DNA from: CAYUNT01 sp964446285
GTDB taxonomy: Bacteria > Sumerlaeota > Sumerlaeia > SLMS01 > CAYUNT01
Length of the DNA: 64,000 nt
Direction of reading: 5' to 3'
Assembly: GCA_964446285.1 (NCBI GenBank)
Contig: CAYUNT010000001.1
Span: 1-64,000 of the forward strand
This document shows positions 15,794 to 25,274 of this stretch, one piece after another. Below the pieces are notes generated by a model that was not told the origin of the DNA, ran no database searches, and saw only the letters and a program-made list of their open reading frames with translations. Made by a program: the position numbers and the translations under genes. The stretch's first letter is position 1. Each line of letters starts with the position of its first letter.

Positions 15794-18010
15794 TCAGGCG
15801 GTCTTGGATTCAGGCGGCGTTTTCGCTGGCTTTTTCTTTGGCGTCCTAGGGCGGCGCGGAACTTCTTCTGTATCCACTTCAAGGACGCTGGGCGATGCCA
15901 GCAGGTGTTCGACGGCGGTAATCAGGCGCATTTCATGGCGGACGCGCACGCGAAAAGTCAGCGCTGCGGTTTGCTTTTTCATGTTTGAGCGGCTTGAACA
16001 GCGGGTGATGAACAACCCTTGCGCCGTAATCAGGCCTGAAAGCGCGTTCAGCAGCCCCGTCGTGTCATTGGCATACACATTGACGTCCACCAGGCGGTAG
16101 TTTTCCGGATCGTCGTTGCTCCATCGCGCCGGGAGAAGCCGATGCGCGTCGCTGCCACCTTTTTTCAGCAGATTTCTGATGTTGGGGCATTCAATGCGAT
16201 GCACGCTAAGGCCGCGGCCGCGCGTGATGAATCCGACAATTTCGTCGCCTGGAAGCGGATTGCAGCATTGCGCGCGCCGCACATCGAGGTCTTTGCAGCC
16301 TTCGATAATAACCTCGTTGGCCCCGGCGGGCGTGGGGGCGGCGGAGGGAGGTTCCTTGGCAGGCGCGGCGGCAGGTTCTGGGAAGGCTTTTGCGAGGATT
16401 TTGCTGACACGCAGCGAGCCAAATCCTATTTCGCTAAAAAGATCGTCCACGCTGGCCAATTTATATTCGGCAACCAGTTTTTCCAGCGCCTTTGTGACTT
16501 CCTCTTTAGGCAGTCGAATGTTTTTTTCAAGCAAGGCGCGTTCAAGCGACTCGCGTCCCACGCCCACCCATACGGCGAATTCCTTTTCCTTGAGCCACCG
16601 CTTGATCTTTTGGCGCGCGCGGCTCGAAACGACAATGTCCAGCCAGTCGCGCGATGGATGCCCCGCGTTGTTCGTTTGAATCTCCACCACATCGCCGGTG
16701 GTGAGGCGGTGATTCAGCGGGACATGGCGGCGGTTGACGCGCGCGCCGACGCAGTGCTCCCCCACCTTCGAGTGGATGGCAAAAGCGAAATCGAGCGGCG
16801 TGGCGTTCACCGGCATGTCAATCAGGTCGCCTTTGGGCGTGTAGCAAACCACAACATCAGAAAACACGTCGTTGTGGACGGCTTCGAGGAATTCGCCGGG
16901 CTTGCCGAAATCCGTGATCCATTCCATGAGCTGGCGCAGCCACTTGAGTTTTTCATTCAGGTCGGTCGAACCGCGCATTTTTTCTTTGTAGCGCCAATGG
17001 GCCGCGATGCCTTCTTCCGCCACCTGATGCATCTGGTGCGTGCGGATTTGAATTTCCGTCACTTCGCCCTGGAGGCCCATCACCGTTGTGTGAATCGACT
17101 GATACATATTGGCCTTGGGCATTCCGATGTAGTCCTTCAGGCGGTTGGGCAGCGGGGGCCAGATAGAATGAATCAATCCGAGGATGGCATAGCATTCATC
17201 AATCGTATCGCACAGGACTCGAACTGCGGTGATGTCGTAAATTTCCTCGAAAGACAGGCCCTGGGTTTTCATTTTGCGCCAGATGCCGTAATAATGCTTG
17301 GTGCGCCCTTGAATTTCAATTTTAGGGAAATGTGTTCGCAAATACAGGACAAGAAATTGTTTGGTTTCTTCGAGGATATGCTCGCGCTGGCCGCTGCGTT
17401 CCCTTACTTGTTTTTCAATAGTCCGAAACTCTTCGGGATGAAGCCAGTAAAAGCAAATGTCCTCCATTTCCGTCTGGATGCGGGCCATTCCCAGGCGGTG
17501 AGCCAGTGGCGCATAGATATCGAGGGTGTTTTTCGCGATTTTCTGGCGTTTATCCGGCGGATGAAACTGAAGAGTTCGAAGGTTGTGAAGGCGGTCACAC
17601 AACTTAATGACAACAACCCGAATGTCCTTGGCCATGGCCAGTATCAGGTTGCGCAGATTGGCGGCGCGTTTTTCGCGATCCGAACTGAAATGAATTTGCG
17701 AAAGTTTTGTAACGCCTTGAACCAATTCGGGAATCGGCGCAGGAAAGAGGTTTTTCAGGTCTTGTGGGGTTGTGGTGGTATCTTCCAGAACATCGTGAAG
17801 GAGCGCGGCGGCGATTGTGGGCGTGTCCAGCCGCAACTCCGCCAGAAGGCTGGCCACCTCAAGCGGATGAACCAGATACGGATCGCCATTCAGGCGGGTT
17901 TGCCCCCGGTGCGCCTGCGACGCAAATTCATAGGCCCGGCGCAGGATTTCCGAATCCGCTTCGCTGTATTGGCTCAAAAGCCGCTGAAAACGTTGCCCAA
18001 GGTCATCCAT
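15794..18010 (-). CDS. rel: Bifunctional (p)ppGpp synthetase/hydrolase (RelA/SpoT family)
   Basis: This 738-aa enzyme makes and degrades the alarmone (p)ppGpp. The HD hydrolase domain is intact: HRGQTRLNGDPYLVHP, then ALLHDVLEDT near residues 67-76. The synthetase domain shows KHYYGIWRKM, YDITAVRVL, LKDYIGMPKANMYQSIHT and EIQIRT. A TGS domain (YTPKGDLIDMP through RLTTGDVVEIQTN), a Cys-containing stretch (AQCCNPLPGDEIVGF) and a C-terminal ACT domain follow. ATG 18010 is chosen because MDDLGQRFQRLL opens a normal N terminus; the frame is open 29 codons further without similarity. A GGGAGGAC lies about 20 bases upstream. It diverges from the GHL10-like gene. With both activities intact it is probably the single long Rel of this organism. 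Confidence 0.95.
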   Translation of the reverse strand: MDDLGQRFQRLLSQYSEADSEILRRAYEFASQAHRGQTRLNGDPYLVHPLEVASLLAELRLDTPTIAAALLHDVLEDTTTTPQDLKNLFPAPIPELVQGVTKLSQIHFSSDREKRAANLRNLILAMAKDIRVVVIKLCDRLHNLRTLQFHPPDKRQKIAKNTLDIYAPLAHRLGMARIQTEMEDICFYWLHPEEFRTIEKQVRERSGQREHILEETKQFLVLYLRTHFPKIEIQGRTKHYYGIWRKMKTQGLSFEEIYDITAVRVLCDTIDECYAILGLIHSIWPPLPNRLKDYIGMPKANMYQSIHTTVMGLQGEVTEIQIRTHQMHQVAEEGIAAHWRYKEKMRGSTDLNEKLKWLRQLMEWITDFGKPGEFLEAVHNDVFSDVVVCYTPKGDLIDMPVNATPLDFAFAIHSKVGEHCVGARVNRRHVPLNHRLTTGDVVEIQTNNAGHPSRDWLDIVVSSRARQKIKRWLKEKEFAVWVGVGRESLERALLEKNIRLPKEEVTKALEKLVAEYKLASVDDLFSEIGFGSLRVSKILAKAFPEPAAAPAKEPPSAAPTPAGANEVIIEGCKDLDVRRAQCCNPLPGDEIVGFITRGRGLSVHRIECPNIRNLLKKGGSDAHRLLPARWSNDDPENYRLVDVNVYANDTTGLLNALSGLITAQGLFITRCSSRSNMKKQTAALTFRVRVRHEMRLITAVEHLLASPSVLEVDTEEVPRRPRTPKKKPAKTPPESKTA

Positions 18011-18256
18011 AAGAATAAAGAATGCGCTAGTCCTCCCGCCTGATTCGGCTTGAATCCTTTTGGCGGCTCGAATCACCTGGATAAGGCGGCGGAGCAATGC
18101 GGCGCGACGGGACGGGCCGAAGCGGCGCGCTGGCGCAGGCGCCGATGGTTCTTCGGCTCCAGGATTTTACACTGATGCGCAATCTCCACATGGAGGTAAA
18201 GCCCAAAGTCCGCCGATTCGCGCACGCGGCCGAACAAGGCATGTTGGTTGATTTCC

Positions 18257-19789
18257 ATGCGAACTGATCATTTCCTTCCGCATCCTGAGTGGTGGCCTTT
18301 GTTGATCTGGGCTGGGGATTTGCATACGGCTCCCGGCGAAGCGGCGGCAAAGCGCCTGAGAGATGACATCGCGCACGCCGCCACAGCGCGGCTGGATTCC
18401 GTGGTCATACCGGCTTTTCGCGGTGGGACTCCGCTGTTTGCCAGCGAAATCTGCCGCGACCTGGGCGGAATCCGGCGTTATCCCTGGGAACGCCGCAAAT
18501 GGCGCGGGGCGCCAACTCCGTTCGATATGGCGTCCGCGGCATGCCGGGAGGAAGGATTGCGCCCCTGGGGACAGATTGAATTATTCACCGCCGGGGCGCG
18601 CGAACCGGACGCCTATTCAATTGCCGCGCACCGGCCTCGATGGATGGTCCGCAACGCCCAGGGACGCCCCTCGCCCATCGCCGGCGATCACGAGCATCTG
18701 TTCTTATGCCCGACGCACCCGGATGTGCCGCGCCTATTGGCGGAACTGGCGGGAGAAATCGTCCGCGCATTTCCTGTTACGGCTCTGGTTCTTGATATTC
18801 GTTCCGCTCCTTGCATTACAAGCAACCGCGATGCGCTGTGCCTTTGTTTCCATTGCCAGGAGGCCGCGTCGCGCGACCTTGGCCTGGACCTGTTGGAGGT
18901 TCTTGAGGCCGGAACCGAGGAGCATTGGCGCGAATGGCGCTATTGGCGCGAGACGACTTATGCTTCGCTTATCGAACGTATGCGGGCATATCTCTGGTCT
19001 GCCCGGCCGGGAATTCCCCTGGCGTTGCGCGTTGATTGCCCGGAAGAACCGCAGCGGCCAGCCTATTCCATTGGCGGCGCATTTCCTGGCGGCGGCGCCG
19101 TTGCTGGTGAGCAACAGTCTGCCCCCGAGCCGCCGTCCTCCAGCTCGGGAGGTGAGCAATCCGTCCCGTTCTGGGTGCGCTGGATTCGCGAACGACTGGT
19201 GGAAATGGTCTTGATGGACGCGCCTGTGGGCGCCCCCGCCGATTCGGAGCGGCGTTTGATCCAGGCGATTTCCGGCTTGGCGGAATATGATTGTTTCGCG
19301 ATTCCGCTTTTTACGGACAAGCCGGTGTTTCACCAGGAGGACAGCCTGGACCGCGCGGCGGCGATGCATTTGCCCGGATGGGGATTAAAACGCCACTTGC
19401 TCGAGCTTTGGGATGAAACACTTCCCTTGCGGCCGGCGCGTTCGGAGGCGGGCGCTTCTGCAGCCGCCCGGCAAATTCTTGAGGAAAATCCGTTGCAAGC
19501 GTGTCTGGAGGCTTTTGACGCGGCATTGCCTGCCTTTCAAGCGCCCGCTCTGGCCTCCGAACTGGCCGCCATACGGCAGTCGCTTTTGGAGCCTTCTGAG
19601 GCGCTTTCCGCCGAGGACCTCGAAACGCTCGGCATGAGACTGGCAACCACGCTGGCCCTGATTCAGCAGGAATCTGACCCGGAATTGCGGCTGGCCGCGC
19701 CGCGAGGGTGGCTCGAAATCGCCTTGCGGCTTTTGCACTGGCATACGGCGCTTCACTGCCGCGAGTTGTATCAATTCGATGCGAGCTAG
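18257..19789 (+). CDS. GHL10-like TIM-barrel glycoside hydrolase-related protein
   Basis: This 510-aa protein resembles the GHL10 / UPF0748 (YngK-like) group. LIWAGDL near the N terminus is followed by strand-helix repeats, then FLCPTHPDVPRLLAELAGEIV leading to ALVLDIRSAP, which matches the family layout of a 'pevr' helix and an hlDyiRy strand. A Cys-rich insert (CLCFHCQ) follows. No signal peptide is visible, unusual because many relatives are secreted. The frame opens with TTG at 18248; I prefer ATG 18257 (MRTDHFLPHPEWWPLLIW). The C-terminal 150 residues are helical and unfamiliar. GHL10 members are thought to act on peptidoglycan or related glycans, but activity is not shown by the sequence. 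Assignment is moderate. Confidence 0.5.
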   Translation: MRTDHFLPHPEWWPLLIWAGDLHTAPGEAAAKRLRDDIAHAATARLDSVVIPAFRGGTPLFASEICRDLGGIRRYPWERRKWRGAPTPFDMASAACREEGLRPWGQIELFTAGAREPDAYSIAAHRPRWMVRNAQGRPSPIAGDHEHLFLCPTHPDVPRLLAELAGEIVRAFPVTALVLDIRSAPCITSNRDALCLCFHCQEAASRDLGLDLLEVLEAGTEEHWREWRYWRETTYASLIERMRAYLWSARPGIPLALRVDCPEEPQRPAYSIGGAFPGGGAVAGEQQSAPEPPSSSSGGEQSVPFWVRWIRERLVEMVLMDAPVGAPADSERRLIQAISGLAEYDCFAIPLFTDKPVFHQEDSLDRAAAMHLPGWGLKRHLLELWDETLPLRPARSEAGASAAARQILEENPLQACLEAFDAALPAFQAPALASELAAIRQSLLEPSEALSAEDLETLGMRLATTLALIQQESDPELRLAAPRGWLEIALRLLHWHTALHCRELYQFDAS

Positions 19790-19852
19790 GACCCGCGCAT
19801 GATCGCAAGACCAATTCCAAAGATGTGTATCTTCGTGGCGTCTCAATCAATG

Positions 19853-19920
19853 ATTCTCACACAATGGCACGAAGCTACAAAGATTTTCAGTTCGTTTGTT
19901 TGTGCCTTTGTGAGAGAATT
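19853..19920. repeat. Imperfect inverted repeat (CACAAAGGCACGAAG family)
   Basis: Left arm ATTCTCACACAATGGCACG and the complement of the right arm, ATTCTCTCACAAAGGCAC, match with few changes. The core resembles the repeat near 62.85 kb. It lies between the GHL10-like gene and the second YfhO-like gene. Confidence 0.6.
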
Positions 19921-19965
19921 CGATGATGCGGTTTGGACAATGACACGATTAATCCGGAGCGGCGC

Positions 19966-22602
19966 ATGAAGAAGCGCCCTCGCAATCTCGTTTTTACGCC
20001 CTGGACTTTGCGGGCCTTTCGCGCGCTGGCCCTGCTTGCGGTTTGCGCGGCGATGCTTTTCCGCGTCGTTCAGCCGGGCGTGATCCCCTACGCGCACGAT
20101 ACGCTCACTCACGATTACCCGCTGAATCTCTGGGCCTGGAGCCTCGTGCGCGAAACCGGCGCGATGCCGCTCTGGAATCCACATCTTCAAAACGGACTGC
20201 CGACAATCGGTTCGCTTGCATGGTGTCCGTTTTACCCGACGGCGTGGCTGATGGCGCTATCGCCGGAGGGCGGATTCCGGCTGCAATGGCTGATGGCGCT
20301 CGTCGTGGCGGGGTTCGGGATGGCCGCCTGGGGCCGCGCGGCGGGATTCAGCGTGGCGGCGCGCTGGACGGCGGCAGTCGCATTCGCGCTCTCGGGACAT
20401 TTGGTGACGCTGATCTCGCCCGGGCATCTGCAAAAGGCGCAGGCGCTGGCTTGGCTTCCCTGGGCGCTGGCCGCTGTGGAATGGGGACTTCGACAATCGG
20501 GGCAGCCATTCGGGCGCGGACGCGGACATTTGCCTGCCGCCGCCATCGGGGGACTGGCCGCCGGGGCCGCGCTTGCAATGCAGGGGCTGGCGGGGCACCT
20601 CCAAATCGCGTGGATTACGGCAGTTCTTGTGGGTTTCCGCGCGGTGTGGATTTTTGCGCTGCGAATCCTGCGGCGCGAATCGCCCGGACGCGCGCTCGGG
20701 AGAATGGCGTTGTTTGCGGCGGTGATGGCCGTCGCGGCGGGATTGCTCTCCGGGGCGCAAATCCTCCCCGCACTCGAAACTGCGCGCCTCTCTAATCGCG
20801 CCGCCGGAGTCGCTTACGACGAGGCCGTCCTGACCTCGTATCCGCCGCGCGAACTCTTCGAGTATGTGTTTCCGCGTTTTCTGGGCGACAGCGTGCGCGG
20901 CGGATGGAATTCCTACCAAGGCGAATGGGGTGAGCGCCTCGTGACGGACTACGCGGGCGCGGGCGCGATTTTGCTGGCGTTGATTGGAGTTTTCGCAGCA
21001 AGGCGGCGCATGGAACTGCGCCTGTGGCTGGCGGCCATCGCCATCGGGGCGACGCTTATCGCCCTGGGCCGCTGGACGCCCGTGTATCGCTGGGCGTATC
21101 ATTGGCTGCCTGGATTCAACCGCTTCCGATCGCCGGGAACGCAAATGGCCGCCACGGCATTCGCGCTGGCGGCGCTGGCGGGCGTCGGGATGGATTCGCT
21201 GCGCGGATTGACCGCCCTTCGCGGATTGCCCGCGCGGCGGTGGTTTGGCGGATTGGCCGGCATGACCGCTGTGATGCTCGTGGGCGGGGGGCTGCTTTTG
21301 GCGCGGGCGCGAGGATTTCTAGCCGGACCCGAATCAGCCCTTTCCGCCGGTTCGGCCGCGGAACGATTCCGCCTGATGGGCGTTTTGTTTGATTCGATTG
21401 GCGGAACGCTGGTTTGGGGCGGAGTTTTCTCAGCGGCCCTGGCGGGAGCGCTGGGAATTCTTGCGGCGGCGAGGCGGCGGATAACCGCGCCTCTCACTGA
21501 TCCTTCCGCGCCTGGACAGCACGAGCGCAGGCGTTTCGGCCTTCCAGCGTCCGCCCTGCTCGCCATTCCTATCGGCATTTTAGCATTTGATCTGATCGTC
21601 CGCCTCCAGCCGTTCATCTCGCCCGAGCCGCTCGCGCCGTATTACCGCTATTTGTTCCAATCGCCCGGAGATGATCGCATCGCCTCGGATCCCGTCTTGC
21701 CGCGGCGCATTTACGAGCACGGCAACGAACTGACGATCCGCCCGCTCATGCGCGGCATCGACGTCCCGCTCGGCTATCACCCCGTGTCGTATCGCTGGAT
21801 GCACGAAACGATGCAGGCGCTGGGCCTCGAATCTAGCGCGCTGCGGTCGATCTGGGCCGTGCGGTATGTGCGAACTCCCGGCGACACGCCGCCCGCCGAC
21901 GATCCCACGACGTGGACGGCGCTAATGCGAACGCCGGGCTGGACGCTGTGGCGCGACGAGCAGCCGCCGCCATTCGCGCGATTCCCCAGCGGGATTGCGG
22001 AAGGCCCGGCTGCGACGCTCCTGCCGCCGCTCAACGCGCTGCCTATGCCTCTCGATCCGCGCCGCCCGGCGATCGTCGAGGCGCCAGACGCGCAATCCCT
22101 GGCGCAATGGCAGGCCCGGGCGGATTCGCAATTTTCTCCGCCCAAAAACTCTGAGGCGAATCCATCCGCCCGAGTTGAAACGTTGGAAGCGGGAAAAATC
22201 ACCCTGCGCGTGCATTGCCCGGAACCGAGCTGGATGGTTCTCTCGATGCCCCCCGCGCCCGGATGGGAAATCCGAGCAAGTGGCATGAGCGGCGCAAGTA
22301 GCTCGCATGGCGCAAACAGGGCAAGTGGCCTAAACGGCGCTCACAGCACGAACGACGAAAGAGAAAAAATCAAACAGGGTGTTGCAGGCGATTCGCTTCT
22401 CCCCTGCTGGCGGGCCGATGGCTGCGCGCTTTTATTGCCCTGGCCTGGCAACGCCCATGCCAAATTCCTTCAAATCGACTACCGGCCCTGGTCCGCGCGA
22501 ATGGGCCTGTTCCTCTCGCTCGCGGGGTTGTTTCTCGCCGCAGCGCTCGGCGGATTGGCTTTGCGCGTTGAGGAGTTGACGCCAGGGGCGCAAAAGAGTT
22601 AG
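19966..22602 (+). CDS. Second YfhO-like polytopic membrane protein
   Basis: An 878-aa membrane protein built like the one at 13-15.7 kb. The first loop has the equivalent DTLTHDYPLNLWAWSLVRETGAMPLWNPHLQNG, many hydrophobic helices follow, and the C-terminal soluble part carries PAPGWEIRASG, comparable with the 'PGW' motif of YfhO ends, before a last hydrophobic segment. HDYPLNLW carries an acidic residue in the position typical of GT-C enzymes. ATG 19966 is chosen over the TTG at 19933 that opens the frame; a weak GGAG precedes it. A low-complexity Ser/Gly/Asn/Ala stretch (about residues 770-800) is odd for this family. Two YfhO-like proteins close together suggest a shared role in decorating a surface polymer; this is inference. 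Confidence 0.7.
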   Translation: MKKRPRNLVFTPWTLRAFRALALLAVCAAMLFRVVQPGVIPYAHDTLTHDYPLNLWAWSLVRETGAMPLWNPHLQNGLPTIGSLAWCPFYPTAWLMALSPEGGFRLQWLMALVVAGFGMAAWGRAAGFSVAARWTAAVAFALSGHLVTLISPGHLQKAQALAWLPWALAAVEWGLRQSGQPFGRGRGHLPAAAIGGLAAGAALAMQGLAGHLQIAWITAVLVGFRAVWIFALRILRRESPGRALGRMALFAAVMAVAAGLLSGAQILPALETARLSNRAAGVAYDEAVLTSYPPRELFEYVFPRFLGDSVRGGWNSYQGEWGERLVTDYAGAGAILLALIGVFAARRRMELRLWLAAIAIGATLIALGRWTPVYRWAYHWLPGFNRFRSPGTQMAATAFALAALAGVGMDSLRGLTALRGLPARRWFGGLAGMTAVMLVGGGLLLARARGFLAGPESALSAGSAAERFRLMGVLFDSIGGTLVWGGVFSAALAGALGILAAARRRITAPLTDPSAPGQHERRRFGLPASALLAIPIGILAFDLIVRLQPFISPEPLAPYYRYLFQSPGDDRIASDPVLPRRIYEHGNELTIRPLMRGIDVPLGYHPVSYRWMHETMQALGLESSALRSIWAVRYVRTPGDTPPADDPTTWTALMRTPGWTLWRDEQPPPFARFPSGIAEGPAATLLPPLNALPMPLDPRRPAIVEAPDAQSLAQWQARADSQFSPPKNSEANPSARVETLEAGKITLRVHCPEPSWMVLSMPPAPGWEIRASGMSGASSSHGANRASGLNGAHSTNDEREKIKQGVAGDSLLPCWRADGCALLLPWPGNAHAKFLQIDYRPWSARMGLFLSLAGLFLAAALGGLALRVEELTPGAQKS

Positions 22603-22652
22603 TTGAATTGCGGCAGGGAACCATATCGAAACTCATCGCAGGATGCATAGAT

Positions 22653-25211
22653 ATGTCTGACGATTTGGATAAGACAGTGGCCCCCAACTCGCAACTGGAC
22701 AAAACCGTTGCGAGGGATGCGCAAGAAAAAGGCAGCGCACAGGTGAAAAGCAGTGCGCAGGGAAAATCTGATGCACAGGGCAAATCCGGCGCTGCGCCGC
22801 CGCGCAAGCCTTCGGCCTCGCCAAGCGAGATGCAGCGTCTGGACGAGATGAAAACAATTGTCCTGAGCGGCGATATGGAGGGCACTGTTCCTTCTGTGGG
22901 CAAGGGCGCTCCGCCCGCTTCCAAGGCGGCGCCGCCTGGCCTGGACGCCACAGTGCCTTCGCAATTATCGCAAACGGTTCCGGCATCGGGAGCAGTGGCA
23001 AAGCCGCCGCAGCCGCCCCAAGCCCAAGCCTCCGGCAAAGCATCGGCCGCCGGTCAGAAAGCCAAAGAAGCATCGGATGCCAAAGAAGCCCTGGGCAGCA
23101 CAGTCCCATCGCAGATGTCCCAAACGCTTCCCGCCCCGCTTGCTTCCACAGTGCCTGTAACGGGCGAGGAAATTCCAAGCGGAGCGGTTCCCGGCGGAAC
23201 GGAGGCATATTCGCCTGGAGCCACGGAAAAAGTATCGACTCCACTGCCACGTCCCGCGCCGGAAGCGCCACGCACGCGAAGCGAAAAACCCGCCGCTCCG
23301 GGCACGGCGGGACCGGGCGGCGCGCCGCTGCCAAAGATTCAGGGATATGACATTCAATCGGCGCTCGGGCGCGGCACATTTGGCAGCGTCTGGAAGGCGC
23401 GCAATCAGCGCACGGGCGCGGATGTGGCGCTCAAACTTTTCAGCGAGCATGTGGCCGCCGACTGGGATTATTTGCGCCGCGAAATCGAATGCCTCATCAA
23501 GGTGGGCAAGCATCCAAACATCGTAACGCTCCTCGATGCGGATTTCATCCGGTTCCCGCCCTATTACACGAGGGAAATGATGAGCGGATCGCTCGATGCG
23601 GAAATCCGCAAGAACCGCGAGCGCCTGGAAAAAATCAAGCAGTCAAAAGCGAAAAATGGAAAGGCCGCCGCGAGTGAACCCGCCGAAGATTCGGAGAACG
23701 GTGACGATACGGAATGGTCGCCGTGGCCGGACGTTCCGAAAGCCATCCGCTGGTTCGAGGAGATGGTTCGCGGAATCGCTTACGTGCATGGAAAGGCGTT
23801 TTTGCACTGCGATCTGAAGCCGGCCAATGTGCTCCTCGACGACGAAGGCCATGTGCGAATTGTGGATTTCGGCCAGGCGTTGCTGCGCGGGCGCGACAAA
23901 ATCTCGATGGGCACGCTTTTTTTCATGCCGCCCGAACAGACGGAAATCGAGGAATCGGAAATTCACGGTCACCCGGATGTGCGCTGGGATATTTATGCGC
24001 TTGGGGCGACGATTTTCATGGTCCTGACCGGGCGCCCGCCCCGCGCCGGCAAGGAACAGCTGCGTTCGATCAGCACGGCGGAAACCATCTCGGAACGGCT
24101 GAAAATCTATCGCGACCTCCTGGCGAAAACTCCTCTGACCCCCTTGGCGGAAATCCTTCCGGGTATCCCGCCGGAATTTGCCGCCATTGTGGAAAAATGC
24201 CTCGAAATCGACCCCGAAAAGCGATACGGAAGCGCGCCGGAAATTCTGGAAGACCTGGACCGAATGCGCCGCAAACAGCCCATGCTGTGTTATCAGCCCT
24301 GGACTCGCTATTACCTGCTGAACTGCTTTGTGCGGCGCAACACAATCTGGCTTGTGCCCATGCTCGCGCTCTTCGCCGTTCTGATCATCACGCAGGTGCA
24401 TCTGGCCAGAAAGGCATTCCGCCAATACCACGCGGTCGTGACGGTGATGCACAAGGACGGCACGGAAACCAGCACGGAAATCTATGCGGATGGCGGGGCG
24501 AAACGCGACACAATCAACCAATCGTTCCTGCAAGTGTATGTGAAAAGCCTGGCGGAGATTCAGGACATGATCGCCAAGGGAATGCACCAGCAGGCGCTGT
24601 CAAGACTGGACGACTGCGAAGTGGATTGGCGTCATTGGGAATGGGGACGGTTGAAACTGCTTGCCTCGCGCGGAACCGAAGGCCAGCAGCCGCCCCCAAA
24701 TCTCGGAGTGGAGAAGATAGAAAAACTCCCCGCCACTTCGGTGTTTATTGACCTGGCCCCGAATGGATTCGCTTTTATCCTCAACGAGACCTTCGGGCAG
24801 TCCGAAGTGGTGCAATCGAAGGATGGGCAACGCGATCCGGAGTTCATGGACGAAAGCGGAAGGCTGTTTCGCTCGATTTCCATCGCGGCGGATGGAAAAA
24901 CGGCGGCCATGCTGCGCGCAAACGGTGAAATCCTAATTCGGCGCGGTCCAAAGTTCGACAAGAACACGCTCATCGGAACACACCAGGGGGCTGTGGCTAT
25001 TGCGATTTCTCCGGACGGCGAGCGATACGCGACAATCGACAATAAGGGAGTATTGAAAATCTGGATAGCGCGATACGGCCAGGAAGCGCTCGCCATTCCG
25101 GATATGCCAGCCGATGCCGCCGTCATGCGATGGTCGCCTGAGGCAAACAAGATCGTTGTCTTTGACCACAAAAATGGCGCCACTCTGATTCAGGCAACGA
25201 AGTGGAAATGA
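22653..25211 (+). CDS. Membrane-anchored Ser/Thr protein kinase with WD-like extracytoplasmic part
   Basis: An 852-aa Hanks-type kinase. The first 230 residues are low-complexity (Ala/Ser/Pro/Lys/Gln) and carry repeated Thr motifs: LDKTVA, LDKTVAR, GTVPS, and TVPSQLSQT / TVPSQMSQT, candidate autophosphorylation or FHA-binding sites. The kinase domain has GRGTFGSVW, VALK (lysine), the C-helix REIE, HCDLKPANV near residue 384, DFG near 404 and PPEQT. The usual HRD is HCD, so this is a non-RD kinase. One membrane helix (WLVPMLALFAVLIITQVHL) is near 565-585. The C-terminal 250 residues include WD40-like strands (AIAISPDGERYATID, VMRWSPEANKIVVFD) but too few for a full propeller. ATG 22653 is preferred to the upstream TTG. 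Substrate unknown. Confidence 0.88.
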   Translation: MSDDLDKTVAPNSQLDKTVARDAQEKGSAQVKSSAQGKSDAQGKSGAAPPRKPSASPSEMQRLDEMKTIVLSGDMEGTVPSVGKGAPPASKAAPPGLDATVPSQLSQTVPASGAVAKPPQPPQAQASGKASAAGQKAKEASDAKEALGSTVPSQMSQTLPAPLASTVPVTGEEIPSGAVPGGTEAYSPGATEKVSTPLPRPAPEAPRTRSEKPAAPGTAGPGGAPLPKIQGYDIQSALGRGTFGSVWKARNQRTGADVALKLFSEHVAADWDYLRREIECLIKVGKHPNIVTLLDADFIRFPPYYTREMMSGSLDAEIRKNRERLEKIKQSKAKNGKAAASEPAEDSENGDDTEWSPWPDVPKAIRWFEEMVRGIAYVHGKAFLHCDLKPANVLLDDEGHVRIVDFGQALLRGRDKISMGTLFFMPPEQTEIEESEIHGHPDVRWDIYALGATIFMVLTGRPPRAGKEQLRSISTAETISERLKIYRDLLAKTPLTPLAEILPGIPPEFAAIVEKCLEIDPEKRYGSAPEILEDLDRMRRKQPMLCYQPWTRYYLLNCFVRRNTIWLVPMLALFAVLIITQVHLARKAFRQYHAVVTVMHKDGTETSTEIYADGGAKRDTINQSFLQVYVKSLAEIQDMIAKGMHQQALSRLDDCEVDWRHWEWGRLKLLASRGTEGQQPPPNLGVEKIEKLPATSVFIDLAPNGFAFILNETFGQSEVVQSKDGQRDPEFMDESGRLFRSISIAADGKTAAMLRANGEILIRRGPKFDKNTLIGTHQGAVAIAISPDGERYATIDNKGVLKIWIARYGQEALAIPDMPADAAVMRWSPEANKIVVFDHKNGATLIQATKWK

Positions 25212-25274
25212 TTTCCGAAAAGGCTCTGTCATCCCCAAACGCGCCCGATAATTCCTGAACGCCGCAGGGCGAGG

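Noticed and set aside
16142..18043. 633-codon open frame antisense to the (p)ppGpp synthetase gene
   Set aside because: The opposite strand encodes a complete, motif-rich RelA/SpoT protein; the antisense frame has no recognisable domain and is a GC-rich shadow.
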